Assembly (NCBI GenBank): GCA_034409055.1
Contig: DAOUMU010000356.1
Coordinates: forward strand, 1 to 64,000
Reading direction: 5' to 3'
Length of the DNA: 64,000 nucleotides
Source of the DNA: DAOUMU01 sp034409055
Lineage (GTDB): Bacteria; Chloroflexota; Anaerolineae; 4572-78; J111
The position numbers and the translations under genes are program-made. The notes beneath the pieces are model-generated. The model saw only the letters and a program-made list of their open reading frames with translations, was not told where the DNA came from and did no database searches. Positions 7,459 through 18,967 of this stretch are shown here, in pieces; positions within the stretch are counted from its first letter, which is position 1; each line of letters opens with the position of its first letter.

Positions 7459-7881
7459 GGTCGGTTTTAGTTGAATACCAGGCTCCAACATACGCCTCAC
7501 CGCCTCCGGCACGTGGTTGGTTTCCTGCTCGTATTGGTCTTCTGGTACGTTGACGGTGAGCGGCTCACCGGTGGTGGGCTTGGCCTGAACCACCGGACCG
7601 CTCTGCGGCGCAACCGTATGTGTCCGCACCCGGCTAAAGTCGTGGGCGAAGCGTGACTCCGTGGGGGATGAGGCGCATGATACCACATCACCGGAAACAG
7701 GCCGGACGGCAGCCCGCTGTTGCCCTATCGTGCCATCCTTAGCCTGATCCTCGGCCAACTCGTTGGCGGCCGCGCCGCGCCGGGCGGAGACGAGTTGCTT
7801 CTGCACCGCCCGCTCGCGTGACGGCTTGACCCTGGACTTGGTGGGCTTTTCTTCCTGTTTTGCTCCCGTGGACTCGGCCAT
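7456..7881 (-). CDS. eCIS cargo leader 1 (DUF4157-associated N-terminal module)
   Basis: This 141-residue protein has an AAGGAGG ribosome site 9 nt before its ATG. It contains MAESTGAKQEEKPTKSRVK, TESRFAHDFSRVRTHTVAP and EDQYEQETNHVPEAVRRM. The last is the usual 'EQEADRVAE-VMRM' block of DUF4157 cargo proteins, somewhat decayed. The gene ends at TGA, and the following in-frame sequence resumes exactly where a normal DUF4157 protein would go on. It is the first gene after the eCIS ATPase and has its own promoter overlapping the ATPase stop codon. Confidence 0.78.
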   Translation of the reverse strand: MAESTGAKQEEKPTKSRVKPSRERAVQKQLVSARRGAAANELAEDQAKDGTIGQQRAAVRPVSGDVVSCASSPTESRFAHDFSRVRTHTVAPQSGPVVQAKPTTGEPLTVNVPEDQYEQETNHVPEAVRRMLEPGIQLKPT

Positions 7882-7906
7882 TTCGTCATACCTCCTTGAA
7901 ATAGGA

Positions 7907-7972
7907 CAGTAATCAGTGATCAGTGATCAGTCAATAAGCTAACTGATGACTGATTACTGCTCACTGATAACT
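7907..7972. repeat. Heptanucleotide array with inverted halves (CAGTnAT / ACTGATn)
   Basis: Nine 7-mers lie in continuous register: cagtaat, cagtgat twice, cagtcaa, taagcta, actgatg, actgatt, actgctc and actgata. The two halves are complementary, so a hairpin can form. It lies 26 nt upstream of leader 1. Confidence 0.65.
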
Positions 7973-7990
7973 ATTTTTATCTTGCCTGGG

Positions 7991-8160
7991 GCCAATCATC
8001 CTTACATGTGAAACGGAAGCTGTAGAATCGAGCTTGAATCAACTTATGGCAGTGGTCTGCGGTCAGCGGTCAAACGGGGTGAAATCCTGGTCAAATCGAG
8101 AGAGTATACGCTATTGAGTGAAGCGGAATAGCTACATTATACCACAAATCATCGGGCTTG

Positions 8161-8161
<1 letters not shown>
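7991..8161. repeat. Duplicated promoter/5'-leader region, copy 1
   Basis: This is the partner of 4201-4371. Identical tracts include the stretch around gcggtcaaacggggtgaaat. It starts at the ATPase stop codon and ends 110 nt before leader gene 1. Conservation well beyond the core promoter suggests a shared regulatory 5' untranslated region or operator. Confidence 0.85.

Positions 8162-8164
<3 letters not shown>
8136..8164 (-). promoter_or_regulatory. Sigma-70-type promoter of cassette 1
   Basis: On the minus strand, CTGACA and TATAAT have a 17-nt spacer. The -35 hexamer overlaps the TGA stop of the ATPase gene at 8161-8163, so the cargo can be expressed apart from the regulator/ATPase operon. 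Confidence 0.7.
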
Positions 8165-10188
<2,024 letters not shown>

Positions 10189-10210
10189 AAATTTTTATAT
10201 CTGTCAGGAA

Positions 10211-12382
10211 TTAGATCACCTGATTGATGCCGGATGTCAATTCCAACGCCTCAATTGCCGCTTGGGGCAGCCTTACCGTGATCCGGGTGTAGGTCCCTGG
10301 GAGGCTGTCTACCTCCAGCGTTCCCCCAACGATGGCTAACATCGTGCTGTGAAGGGCCAGCCCCTGGCCGCTATTCCCCGGTGAAGTCTTTGTTGTTTCC
10401 ATCCCCACCCCGTCATCCTCAATGCAAATGGCCAACCCATCTTGGATGGCGACCGTAAGGCAAAGGTGTAGGGGTCGGTTTGGATCTTTATTACGGCCGT
10501 GGTGGGCCGCATTACGCATGGCTTCGCGGACCGCATAGAAAAGCACTTCGGTGATGAGGAGGGGCAATCGCTGTATCGTTTGTTCTGCGGCCGGCTCAAT
10601 CTGCCACGTCACGGCCTCAAACGCGTCGGCCAGTTCCTCGGCAATGACCTGCCGCAAGGTGCCAGTTAGCCCCAAACGGACCAGGGTGGGGGCCGTTGTC
10701 TTGGGCATTTCCCGCAGTAAATTCGAAATCTGACGATGGACATCCGTCAGCAAGGTAATAACATCCGACGTTGTCCGGTTTCCGGCCGGTTCACTATTCA
10801 AGGCCAACAAAGTCGTGTGCAAGTGAGGTAAAACATCATCGTGTAACACCCGGCGTGTCTGCTGGTCGAGTACCTGGCTTTCGGCTAGCCGTTGGCGTTG
10901 TAAGTTCATCATACGGCGAGCAATCTCCGCACTGGCCCGGGTATCAATCAAACGTTCACCACTGGCCCGTGCTATTTCAATCTCTTCCTGAGTATAAAGC
11001 CCACCATCCCGCTTTGGGCCTAATAGAAACGCTCCGATCAAGCCCCGCTCGCTCCACAGGGGTATGGCCCAGAGAGCTCCCCCCAAACGATCTGGATCGA
11101 GGGGCACACACATCACGGCTGGTTCACGAAAGGTTTTAGCAATTTCGAGCTGAAATGGGAGGGCCTCATCCCGGCTTGCGGGATAACGCAACGGGCGAAC
11201 CAGTGGCGCTAGCGGACCAAGCGGAACCAGGTAGGCCAACCCCGCTCCGAGAACATCCTCACACAGGGCCTGGAAGGGAAGCGTCACATTTACCTCGGCA
11301 GGCAAGGCCACGGGTGGAGCCAATAGATGTTCGTACAGACCTTGGCTGGCCACAAACGGACGCAGATGGCGAATGTAGCGTTCCCGCCAGGCATAGGAAC
11401 GCCAACTCAACAGGGCGTAGAAAAGGGTCATGAGGATTGTGGTTAGGAGTAGGCTATAGATCGGACGTACCGACAGGGAGAACCCCCAACCGATGACAAG
11501 CCCGTAGCCACTGGCCAGAATCACCGCATTCCACCACTGCCGCTGGAACTCGCGCCGGGGCAGGGTTTTCCCGGTGAAAAGTTCATAAGAAACGATGGCT
11601 TGTCCCAACAAAACCACAGCCACTGCAATGAGCGTGGCAATGAGCAGGTCTAACCAGGCCAGGGTGAAACTCATACGGACATAGCGGTTGGTGGAAAAGC
11701 CCTGGCGCATACTCAGGAGAATCCAGGTAATGACCCCAGCCACCATCAGGCTGACCAGAAACTGGACGGCTGAGGTAGCAATCAGCCAGGGACGGGCCCG
11801 CTGCCGGGCCTGATCTCCCATCATGCGTTCAGAGGGGGCCGGGTGGCGTAAAACGTTCAGGGCCAGGCCAATGCAGAGGATAATGTAAAGCGAATAAATC
11901 AACAAAAAGAGGGGGACACCAGCCACTGTCGGGCCTGCGGTCAACTTGAGTTGCGTCACCTGGATAAAGGAGGGCAACGGGCTGGCAAAGATCAACCAGC
12001 CGACCAACCCCAAAAGTAAGCAAAAGGTGAACAACACCCAGCCGCGCTGACGACTGGGCAGGCACAATTTCCGGTCGTCCCAGAAGCCCGCGTACCAGAG
12101 CATCATGACGTACCAGGTGAAAGGCAGGGCGACAACCGGAATCCAACCGATACGCCACCAAAGGTTCAGGCCACGACCGATGTAGTCCAAACCATAACCC
12201 AGGATAGCCGAATGGCTAATAAAAAAGGTTGCCCCCAAAAGTAAGCCGCCCCCGGCCAGCCACACGCCCCAGGGACGGCGATCTGCGTTCAAGAGCACCG
12301 TGGTCCCCAGCCAAAACATCAAAATAACGTTGGCCAGTGAAACGGCTATGGTAGCCCAATCGAGGAAGAAATTTCCGGTCAT
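10211..12382 (-). CDS. Membrane sensor histidine kinase (HisKA_3 type)
   Basis: This is a 723-residue protein. The N-terminus (to ~330) is strongly hydrophobic with about eight to ten predicted membrane segments. A GAF-like region follows (~345-470). The kinase core is of the NarX/DesK class: the dimerisation motif VLHDDVLPHL has the phospho-accepting His near residue 514. The ATPase domain shows an N-box (REAMRNAAHH, ~620), a G1 box (EDDGVGM, ~656) and a C-terminal GGTLEVDSLPGTYTRI. The gene starts 3 nt after the stop of the response regulator, so the two form a cognate pair. The signal sensed is not evident. Its place in front of the eCIS ATPase suggests control of, or by, that system. Confidence 0.88.
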   Translation of the reverse strand: MTGNFFLDWATIAVSLANVILMFWLGTTVLLNADRRPWGVWLAGGGLLLGATFFISHSAILGYGLDYIGRGLNLWWRIGWIPVVALPFTWYVMMLWYAGFWDDRKLCLPSRQRGWVLFTFCLLLGLVGWLIFASPLPSFIQVTQLKLTAGPTVAGVPLFLLIYSLYIILCIGLALNVLRHPAPSERMMGDQARQRARPWLIATSAVQFLVSLMVAGVITWILLSMRQGFSTNRYVRMSFTLAWLDLLIATLIAVAVVLLGQAIVSYELFTGKTLPRREFQRQWWNAVILASGYGLVIGWGFSLSVRPIYSLLLTTILMTLFYALLSWRSYAWRERYIRHLRPFVASQGLYEHLLAPPVALPAEVNVTLPFQALCEDVLGAGLAYLVPLGPLAPLVRPLRYPASRDEALPFQLEIAKTFREPAVMCVPLDPDRLGGALWAIPLWSERGLIGAFLLGPKRDGGLYTQEEIEIARASGERLIDTRASAEIARRMMNLQRQRLAESQVLDQQTRRVLHDDVLPHLHTTLLALNSEPAGNRTTSDVITLLTDVHRQISNLLREMPKTTAPTLVRLGLTGTLRQVIAEELADAFEAVTWQIEPAAEQTIQRLPLLITEVLFYAVREAMRNAAHHGRNKDPNRPLHLCLTVAIQDGLAICIEDDGVGMETTKTSPGNSGQGLALHSTMLAIVGGTLEVDSLPGTYTRITVRLPQAAIEALELTSGINQVI

Positions 12383-12385
12383 AAT

Positions 12386-13120
12386 TCAGGTCCATTCCAC
12401 CCATTCACCACGCTCGTTCAGGATACGGGGGACACCGTTAGCGTCCCAGGTGATGAGGCGATCCTCGCGTACGATGATAGCGGCCCGGGTCCGGGCGACC
12501 TTCTCCTCGGTATTGGTTTCGTTGAGGCCCCAGGTCGCGTAAATCTGCCCATTGACGCGACTGACGGTTCGCTTGTCTCGAAACCCCAGCCGGGCAGCAA
12601 TTTGCTCATTGGTCAACCCCTGGGCCAACATCTGTGCCACGACCCGCTCATTTGGCTCCAGCAAAGCCAGCGGCGACTGTTCATCTTTGTAACGCACTTC
12701 TTGCACACGCGTTTCAATTTCGGGGTCAATGAAACTACGTCCGGCCACAGCATCCACCAACAGGGGCAGGATCATTTGGGGCAGCAAGTAGTTGGATTTA
12801 CGCACGTAGGCGTAGTGGCTCAAAATGCCCGAGCGCCGAAAGGCTCGATAGTAGGCATCGTCGTCCTGGATAGAATAAAAAACAACCGGCAATCGAGGAT
12901 ATTCGCGCCGAATAGCGACCACAGCTTCAATGCCGTTCATCTCACCGGCCAGTTGCACGTCCATCAAAATCACCTCAGGGGGTGTTTCCAGACAGAAGGC
13001 CAGGGCCGCCTCTCCCTTGTCACAATCGTGGACCACCTGCACCGTCCCCGTAGCTTCTAGCCCTGTCTTCAGGGCCAGACGCAACTTTTGATTATCTTCG
13101 ACTAACAGTAATTTCATCAT
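12386..13120 (-). CDS. LuxR/NarL-family response regulator
   Basis: This is a 244-residue protein. The receiver domain has VEDN near the start and phospho-acceptor Asp54 in ILMDVQLAG, with the conserved Ser (YSIQDD) and Lys (RKSNY) positions. The HTH region at about 172-215 reads LEPNERVVAQMLAQGLTNEQ and continues into IAARLGFRDKRTVSRV, the GerE/LuxR pattern. An unusual ~30-residue tail (ITWDANGVPRILNERGEW) follows. It is the first gene of the presumed operon with the kinase and the AAA+ ATPase. Confidence 0.88.
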   Translation of the reverse strand: MMKLLLVEDNQKLRLALKTGLEATGTVQVVHDCDKGEAALAFCLETPPEVILMDVQLAGEMNGIEAVVAIRREYPRLPVVFYSIQDDDAYYRAFRRSGILSHYAYVRKSNYLLPQMILPLLVDAVAGRSFIDPEIETRVQEVRYKDEQSPLALLEPNERVVAQMLAQGLTNEQIAARLGFRDKRTVSRVNGQIYATWGLNETNTEEKVARTRAAIIVREDRLITWDANGVPRILNERGEWVEWT

Positions 13121-13333
13121 CGGTACGTCCCTACATCTCCAAGCGGGAAGACACCCCCCAAGCCCCCCGGCCTACCGGCAATTTCTTAGCAAAAAACTCC
13201 TGTTCAAACATAACAAGTTTGTCCCTCTCTGTCAAGCACACAAGTGCGTTGAGAGGTGTATTCAAGGGGTGGATGGGAGTTGGCAAATCTGATAGGCTAT
13301 AGATATATAGGCATAAAAAAAAGGAGTATCCCG

Positions 13334-14770
13334 ATGAAAGTAAAAATGATCTTGCCGGCTCTGACTGAAGCTTTGACCCCTCATTGGCGACCGATTAAGT
13401 ATTCTCTCTTCCCGCCCCTGGGCCTGGCTACATTAGCGGGCTATTTAGACGAAGATGACGAGATCACTATTCAAGATGAGCATGTTGAACCGCTGGATCT
13501 AAATGACGAACCGGATCTGGTGGTGATTCAGGTTTATATCACCTCGGCCTACCGGGCCTATGAGCTGGCCGACTATTACCGGCAAAAGGGAACCCACGTG
13601 GCTCTGGGTGGACTACACGTCACCTCGCTACCGGCAGAAGCGGCCCAACACGCCGATACGATCTTCCTTGGTCCCGGCGAGGATACCTGGCCTACTTTTC
13701 TGGCCGATTTTCGCGCGGGCCGACCGGGCAAACTCTATCGTTCCCGGGTACGTACCCTGGCCGGTCTGCCTAAGATTCGCCGAGATTTGATCAAACGGCC
13801 TCTCTACCTGGTTCCTAACTCCATCGTGGTTTCGCGGGGCTGCCCTCACATCTGTGATTTTTGCTACAAAGAAGCCTTCTTCAAAGGGGGCAAATCTTTC
13901 TATACCCAAACTGTTGATGAGGCCCTGGCCGAGATGGAGCGACTACCGGGTCGTCACCTATATTTCCTGGATGACCATCTTTTTGGGCATCCTGGCTTTG
14001 CCGCTGCTTTGTTTGAAGGTATGCAGGGTATGGGGCGGTTGTGGCAAGCCGCAGCCACGGTGTCCTCGGTATTGAAATCAGGCTTGCTGGAGAAAGCAGT
14101 AGCCAGTGGCCTGCGCAGTTTGTTTATCGGTTTTGAAACTCTCAATCCGACTAATCTACGGGCGCAACGAAAATATCAAAATCTGAATCGCGATTATCAT
14201 GCGGCTATCCACCGCCTGCACGAGTTGGGGGTGATGATTAACGGCAGTTTCGTTTTTGGCATGGATGAAGACGACGAGACAGTCTTTGCTCGCACCGTTG
14301 AGTGGGCGCTTGAGCAGGGCATTGAAACGGCCACCTTTCACATCCTGACGCCCTATCCGGGCACGGTTCTGCACCAACGGTTGGCCGGACAAAGACGCCT
14401 CACCAGTAACAATTGGGATCTATACGATACCCGTCACGTGGTCTACCGGCCGGCCAAAATGACCGCAGCGACATTGGAGCAAGGCTACTGGCGGGCCTAT
14501 CAAGATTTTTATCAATGGTCTTCTATCTTAAAATCGGCCCGGACAAAAGAGACATTCCCCCAGCGCTTGCGACATATCGTTTATACTGGCGGCTGGAAAA
14601 AGTTTGATCTGATGTGGGATTGGATCATTCGGGCTAAACGGGTGGCTTACTTGTTGCCACTGCTGGAAGCTACCCTGTCCGGTTTCGATCACCAGTCAGG
14701 ACAAAAGAAGGGTGACGCTCAGCGCTCGTCAATGAGAGCCGATAGCTACTACAGATATCGACCAGGTTGA
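13334..14770 (+). CDS. B12-binding-type radical SAM protein
   Basis: This is a 478-residue protein. AGGAG at 13322-13326 sits 7 nt before the ATG at 13334, which is preferred to an upstream GTG at 13256. The N-terminal ~150 residues form a Rossmann-like cobalamin-binding-type domain (LGLATLAGYL, VALGGLHVTSLPAEA, GPGEDTWPTFL). The radical SAM core has CPHICDFCYK, the CxxxCxxC cluster motif, around residue 168, and later FIGFETLN and GSFVFGMDEDDE. Related proteins methylate or rearrange lipids, hopanoids or antibiotics, and the substrate here is unknown. It is divergently arranged from the two-component operon and stands alone before the DUF362 genes. Confidence 0.85.
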   Translation: MKVKMILPALTEALTPHWRPIKYSLFPPLGLATLAGYLDEDDEITIQDEHVEPLDLNDEPDLVVIQVYITSAYRAYELADYYRQKGTHVALGGLHVTSLPAEAAQHADTIFLGPGEDTWPTFLADFRAGRPGKLYRSRVRTLAGLPKIRRDLIKRPLYLVPNSIVVSRGCPHICDFCYKEAFFKGGKSFYTQTVDEALAEMERLPGRHLYFLDDHLFGHPGFAAALFEGMQGMGRLWQAAATVSSVLKSGLLEKAVASGLRSLFIGFETLNPTNLRAQRKYQNLNRDYHAAIHRLHELGVMINGSFVFGMDEDDETVFARTVEWALEQGIETATFHILTPYPGTVLHQRLAGQRRLTSNNWDLYDTRHVVYRPAKMTAATLEQGYWRAYQDFYQWSSILKSARTKETFPQRLRHIVYTGGWKKFDLMWDWIIRAKRVAYLLPLLEATLSGFDHQSGQKKGDAQRSSMRADSYYRYRPG

Positions 14771-14913
14771 GAGGCGACAGTGATGCAAAAAATATAGAGA
14801 AATCGATCAGGCTAAAGATGTGACAATTGTCGGTACATCAGATGATATTTGTTACTATTCGTTTCGAGCATTTTCGTTTATCCTTAAATCACCTGAGAGT
14901 GTGAGGAGGTCCG

Positions 14914-16203
14914 ATGAACGATCCTGCAGCGAAAAAGCCTAAACCGGCTCTGCCTGTCTCACGGCGTACGTTTGTCCAGATGGGGCTGAGCGTGCTGGCG
15001 GCCTGGCTGGCCGGCTGCCGGGCGGCCATGGCCCCGACCGCCACTCCGACACCCAATCCCTCGGCCACGGCCTCCCCTTCCTCCACCCCCACCCCCACCT
15101 ACACGCCTGTCCCCCCAACCGCTACCTCGACCACCACCTCAACCACTACCCTCCCGCCCCCGACCACCCGTCCCGCCCCCTTGGCGTCAACCGCAACCCC
15201 GCTCCCGTCGACTTATACCCCCGTGCCGGCCACACCGACCAGTCCTCCTACCCCGACGGCCACCCCCTCGGCCACACTCACCCCACTCCCAACCGCCACA
15301 CCGGTCCCGGCCCTGAGCCGGGCGGCCCTGATGGCTCACTGGCCCACCACCGAGACCAGCCGCGTCGTCCTGGTGCGCCACAACAACGTCTGGACTGGCG
15401 ACGTCCCCGATCCGGCCATCGTGCTGAAGATGCTCGACGCTGGCCTCAGCACGCTGACCGGTGTCTCCGATGTCCTGGCCGTGTGGCAGACGCTCTTTGA
15501 CCCCGACGAGCAGGTTTTGCTCAAGGTCAACTGTATCGCCTACATCAGTCCGACCCAACCCACCGTGACCTACGCCGTAGCGCAGCGGTTGCAGGAGGCC
15601 GGTCTGCCCGCTGAAAATATCCTCATCTTTGACCGTACCGACAACGAACTGGCCGCTGCCGGCTACACCCTCAACGACGGCGGTCCGGGAGTACAGTGCC
15701 ACGGCGCACGGGGCACCGGTACCGAAGTCGCCCTGAGCCAGGCCCGAGTCCACTTCTATCCGGAGATCGATGCCTGCCAGGCCATCATCAACCTGCCCAC
15801 GCCCAAACAACACGGCATGGCCGGCATCACCGTGTCGATGAAGAACCATTACGGCTCGGTGGACCATCCCGGCACGCTGCACGGCAACCGCTGCGATCCG
15901 GCCATAGCCGAACTGAACGCCCAACCCAACATACGCGACAAGACCCGCCTGATCGTCGGCGCGGCTCTCAACGTCAGTCCCGGTGACTGGAACCAGACCG
16001 AGCGGGAAAATGCCCTACTCCTTTCTTTCGACCCCGTGGCCCTCGATACGGTTGGCCGTGACATCCTGGTCCGCCACCGGCAGGCCCTGGGCATGGATGC
16101 CACTTACCTCATCGAGGGCGCCCGCCAGTTGAACACCGCCCAGTCACTGGGTCTGGGCACAACCGACGCCGGTCTGATTGATCTACGCGAGGTAACGCTA
16201 TGA
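14914..16203 (+). CDS. DUF362 Tat-exported lipoprotein
   Basis: This 429-residue protein has GAGGAGG 5 nt before the start. The N-terminus has a twin-arginine motif (SRRTFVQM) and a lipobox with Cys (LAGC, about residue 35), so it is exported folded and lipid-anchored. A ~100-residue Thr/Pro/Ser linker follows, then a DUF362 domain with LLKVNCI, INLPTPKQHGMAGITVSMKN and GSVDHPGTLHG. DUF362 proteins often partner polyferredoxins in redox chemistry; the substrate is unknown. It is the first of three genes (with 16296 and 17343) that probably work together at the outer face of the membrane. Confidence 0.85.
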   Translation: MNDPAAKKPKPALPVSRRTFVQMGLSVLAAWLAGCRAAMAPTATPTPNPSATASPSSTPTPTYTPVPPTATSTTTSTTTLPPPTTRPAPLASTATPLPSTYTPVPATPTSPPTPTATPSATLTPLPTATPVPALSRAALMAHWPTTETSRVVLVRHNNVWTGDVPDPAIVLKMLDAGLSTLTGVSDVLAVWQTLFDPDEQVLLKVNCIAYISPTQPTVTYAVAQRLQEAGLPAENILIFDRTDNELAAAGYTLNDGGPGVQCHGARGTGTEVALSQARVHFYPEIDACQAIINLPTPKQHGMAGITVSMKNHYGSVDHPGTLHGNRCDPAIAELNAQPNIRDKTRLIVGAALNVSPGDWNQTERENALLLSFDPVALDTVGRDILVRHRQALGMDATYLIEGARQLNTAQSLGLGTTDAGLIDLREVTL

Positions 16204-16295
16204 AATATGATCATCACACAACACGCAATTATCTAGATCACAAAACATTCGCTTGAAAGCATGATACATAGTTTTCTTAATAGGGGGTACAACTA

Positions 16296-17267
16296 ATGAA
16301 AATCCGACCCAAACCAATCCCACGACGCCAGTTTTTGAAATGGCTGACGGTGACCGGGGCGGGAATGGCCCTGGCCGCGTGTGGCAGTGAGGGCGGGACG
16401 GGTGAGGAACAGGTCGCCCAGCCTGAAGCACGCCGGGTGATACCGGAGCCGGCCGCAGGGCAGGCTTATCTGGCGGTGGCACGGGGCTCTGACCCGGCGG
16501 CCATCACCACGGCGGCGCTGGCAGCTATCGGCGGCATCGAACGGTTTGTCCAGGCCGGTGATGACGTCATCATCAAGCCCAACATCTGCACCGATTATTA
16601 TCCCTACGAGTATGGCGCGACGACCAATCCCGACGTCGTGGCTACCCTGGTCCGCTTATGCCAGGGGGTGGGGGCCAAGCAGGTGCGGGTAATGGACATG
16701 CCCTTTGGCGGCACGCCGGAAAGCGCCTACGCCCAGAGTGGCATTGCCGAGGCCGTGACGGCGGCCGGGGGCCAGATGGAGGTGATGAATCGCCACAAGT
16801 TCAAAAAAGCAGCCATCCCCGACGGGCGGGATATCAAAGAATGGACCTTTTACCAGGAGATTCTCCAGGCCGACGTGGTGATAAACGTGCCCATTGCCAA
16901 GCATCACAGCCTGGCCCGCTTGAGCCTGGCCGGGAAGAATCTGCTGGGAGTGATCGCCAGTCCCAGCCGCATTCATGCCAACCTGGGGCAGCGAACCGCC
17001 GACCTGGTCAGCCGGGTACGCCCTACTCTGACCGTGGTGGACGCAGTGCGCACCCTGATGGCCCACGGCCCCACCGGCGGCAACCTGGACGACGTGCGCC
17101 TGACCAACACCGTCATCACCAGCCACGATATCGTCGCCGCAGATGCATACGCCACTACCCTGTTCGACCTGACCGGGGCCGATATTGCCTACGTCAAAGT
17201 GGCTGCCGAGATGGGACTGGGTACAATGGACCTGGAGTCAATTGATGTTGAAGAAATTACAGTTTAA
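16296..17267 (+). CDS. DUF362 Tat-exported lipoprotein, second copy
   Basis: This 323-residue protein has a twin-arginine motif PRRQFLKW and a lipobox LAAC at about residue 29. The DUF362 domain carries DDVIIKPNICTDYYPYEYG, VRVMDMPFGGTPESAYAQSG and VINVPIAKHHSLARLSLAGK, with a LLGVIASPSRIH ending. It lacks the long linker of the preceding paralogue. It lies 92 nt after that gene and 75 nt before the polyferredoxin gene. It probably accepts electrons from, or delivers them to, the membrane polyferredoxin. Confidence 0.85.
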   Translation: MKIRPKPIPRRQFLKWLTVTGAGMALAACGSEGGTGEEQVAQPEARRVIPEPAAGQAYLAVARGSDPAAITTAALAAIGGIERFVQAGDDVIIKPNICTDYYPYEYGATTNPDVVATLVRLCQGVGAKQVRVMDMPFGGTPESAYAQSGIAEAVTAAGGQMEVMNRHKFKKAAIPDGRDIKEWTFYQEILQADVVINVPIAKHHSLARLSLAGKNLLGVIASPSRIHANLGQRTADLVSRVRPTLTVVDAVRTLMAHGPTGGNLDDVRLTNTVITSHDIVAADAYATTLFDLTGADIAYVKVAAEMGLGTMDLESIDVEEITV

Positions 17268-17296
17268 CGAGCTGCCAAAAACTCCCCGCCGTCAGC

Positions 17297-17338
17297 AACT
17301 CCCTACCCCCTACTCCCTACTCCCTACTTCCTACTCCC
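17297..17338. repeat. Heptanucleotide array (unit TACTCCC)
   Basis: Six 7-mers (aactccc, taccccc, tactccc twice, tacttcc, tactccc) end 4 nt before the ATG of the polyferredoxin gene. They occupy the place of a normal ribosome-binding site, so the array may affect translation. Confidence 0.65.
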
Positions 17339-17342
17339 TATC

Positions 17343-18911
17343 ATGAAACCCCAAACTTGGCACCGCCTACGCCAGATTACCCAAATCCTGGCCCTGTTGC
17401 TCTTTCTCTACCTTTTTGTATACGCCACTTTCCTGAATCCTCAGCGAGTCTGGGCCAATCTCTTTTACCGGCTGGATCCCCTCGTCGCCCTGACGGCCAT
17501 GCTGGCGGGCCGGGCCTGGATCGGCGGGCTGAGCCTGGCCGGGCTAACTCTGCTGGTAACGCTGATCTTCGGGCGGGTCTGGTGTGGCTGGTTCTGCCCT
17601 TTCGGCACCGTGCTGGAATGGCTGGCCCCCCGACGCCAGCGCGCCCGCACCCAGGGTCCCTCCGAGCGCTGGCGGGTCATCAAGTACGTATTGCTCTTTA
17701 TTTTGCTCTTCGCCGCCCTGCTGGGGAACCAGACCCTGCTTTTTCTCGATCCCATCACCATCATGACCCGGACCATGGCCACTGTTATCTGGCCTGCCCT
17801 ACGCTATGCCATCTATCAGGCCGAAGCATTCCTTTACCAATTTGAGTTCCTGTGGCCCTCCCTGGACCTTGTGCACAACGGCCTGGTTTACCCGATTTTC
17901 CAGGACGTGGCATCGGTCTTCACCCAGTCAGGGTTGATTTTCCTCTTTTTTGCCGTGATCGTGGCCCTCAACTGGTGGGCGGAGCGTTTCTGGTGCCGCT
18001 ATCTCTGCCCGCTGGGCGGGCTGCTGGGGCTGGTTTCTAAGCTGGCCCTGCTGCGACGGGACGTGGGCCAGGCTTGTGCGGCCTGCGCCCTGTGTGGTCA
18101 CGATTGTCCGACCGGGACCATAAATCCCCGGCAAGGCTACCGCAGTGACCCGGCCGAATGTACGGTCTGTTACAATTGTATCGTGGACTGCTCCCGGGAA
18201 GGGGTCGCCTTCCGCTGGCAACTCCCCCACTGGAAACCGGCCAGGTGGCAAGGGTACGATCCCAAACGACGAGAGGCGCTGACCGCCCTGGGCATCACCG
18301 GGGTCGGGGTGGCCCTGGCCGGGGTCGAGCCGATCACCCAACGCCAGCCGGCAACGATGGTCCGTCCGCCCGGCGCGACGCTGACCGACTTTGACAATCT
18401 GTGCATCCGCTGCGGCGAGTGTGTGCGCGTCTGTCCGACCCAGGGGCTACAGCCAAGCCTGTTCGAGGGGGGCTGGCAAAATATATTGACCCCGCGCCTG
18501 GTCGCCCGTCTTGGCTACTGTAGTTACAACTGCAACGCCTGTGGTGAAGTCTGCCCAAGCGGGGCTATCCCTCGCCTCCCTCTCGAAGAGAAACAACAGA
18601 CCCTCATGGGCCTGGCCAGCATCGACCGGGATCGCTGCCTGCCCTGGGCCTACAACATCCCCTGTATCGTCTGCGAGGAAGCCTGCCCGGTGCCCGACAA
18701 GGCCATCCAGCTTCAGGAAACCGGGGCCGTCAATGCCCAAGGCGAACCGGTGACGCTCCAACTGCCCTCGGTGGTCAAGGAACTGTGCATCGGCTGCGGC
18801 ATCTGCGAGTACCAATGTCCGATGGGCGGCCAGGCCGCTATTCGGGTCTTTGCCCCAACTGAGCTAGACGGCTATGTGGGCGTTACGTCCAACTTCGGAT
18901 CTTCTCCTTAG
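17343..18911 (+). CDS. NapH/NapG-like membrane polyferredoxin
   Basis: This 522-residue protein has an N-terminal half with about five membrane segments and the NapH signature CGWFCPFGTVLEW, repeated as CRYLCPLGGLLG. The C-terminal half carries several 4Fe-4S motifs: CAACALCGHDCPTG, CTVCYNCIVDC, CIRCGECVRVCP, CNACGEVCPSG, CIVCEEACPVP and CIGCGICEYQCPMGG. It probably moves electrons across or along the membrane to the two DUF362 lipoproteins. There is no Shine-Dalgarno sequence because a heptanucleotide array fills the region before the ATG. Confidence 0.88.
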   Translation: MKPQTWHRLRQITQILALLLFLYLFVYATFLNPQRVWANLFYRLDPLVALTAMLAGRAWIGGLSLAGLTLLVTLIFGRVWCGWFCPFGTVLEWLAPRRQRARTQGPSERWRVIKYVLLFILLFAALLGNQTLLFLDPITIMTRTMATVIWPALRYAIYQAEAFLYQFEFLWPSLDLVHNGLVYPIFQDVASVFTQSGLIFLFFAVIVALNWWAERFWCRYLCPLGGLLGLVSKLALLRRDVGQACAACALCGHDCPTGTINPRQGYRSDPAECTVCYNCIVDCSREGVAFRWQLPHWKPARWQGYDPKRREALTALGITGVGVALAGVEPITQRQPATMVRPPGATLTDFDNLCIRCGECVRVCPTQGLQPSLFEGGWQNILTPRLVARLGYCSYNCNACGEVCPSGAIPRLPLEEKQQTLMGLASIDRDRCLPWAYNIPCIVCEEACPVPDKAIQLQETGAVNAQGEPVTLQLPSVVKELCIGCGICEYQCPMGGQAAIRVFAPTELDGYVGVTSNFGSSP

Positions 18912-18967
18912 CCATCGTCCACATATAAACGTATACTTAACACGGCCACAAAGTAACAATTTAACAT

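Noticed and set aside
159..7881. Genome-wide reassignment of TGA to a sense codon
   Set aside because: queA (49609-49611) and other intact genes use TGA as a normal final stop, so any recoding must be site-specific.
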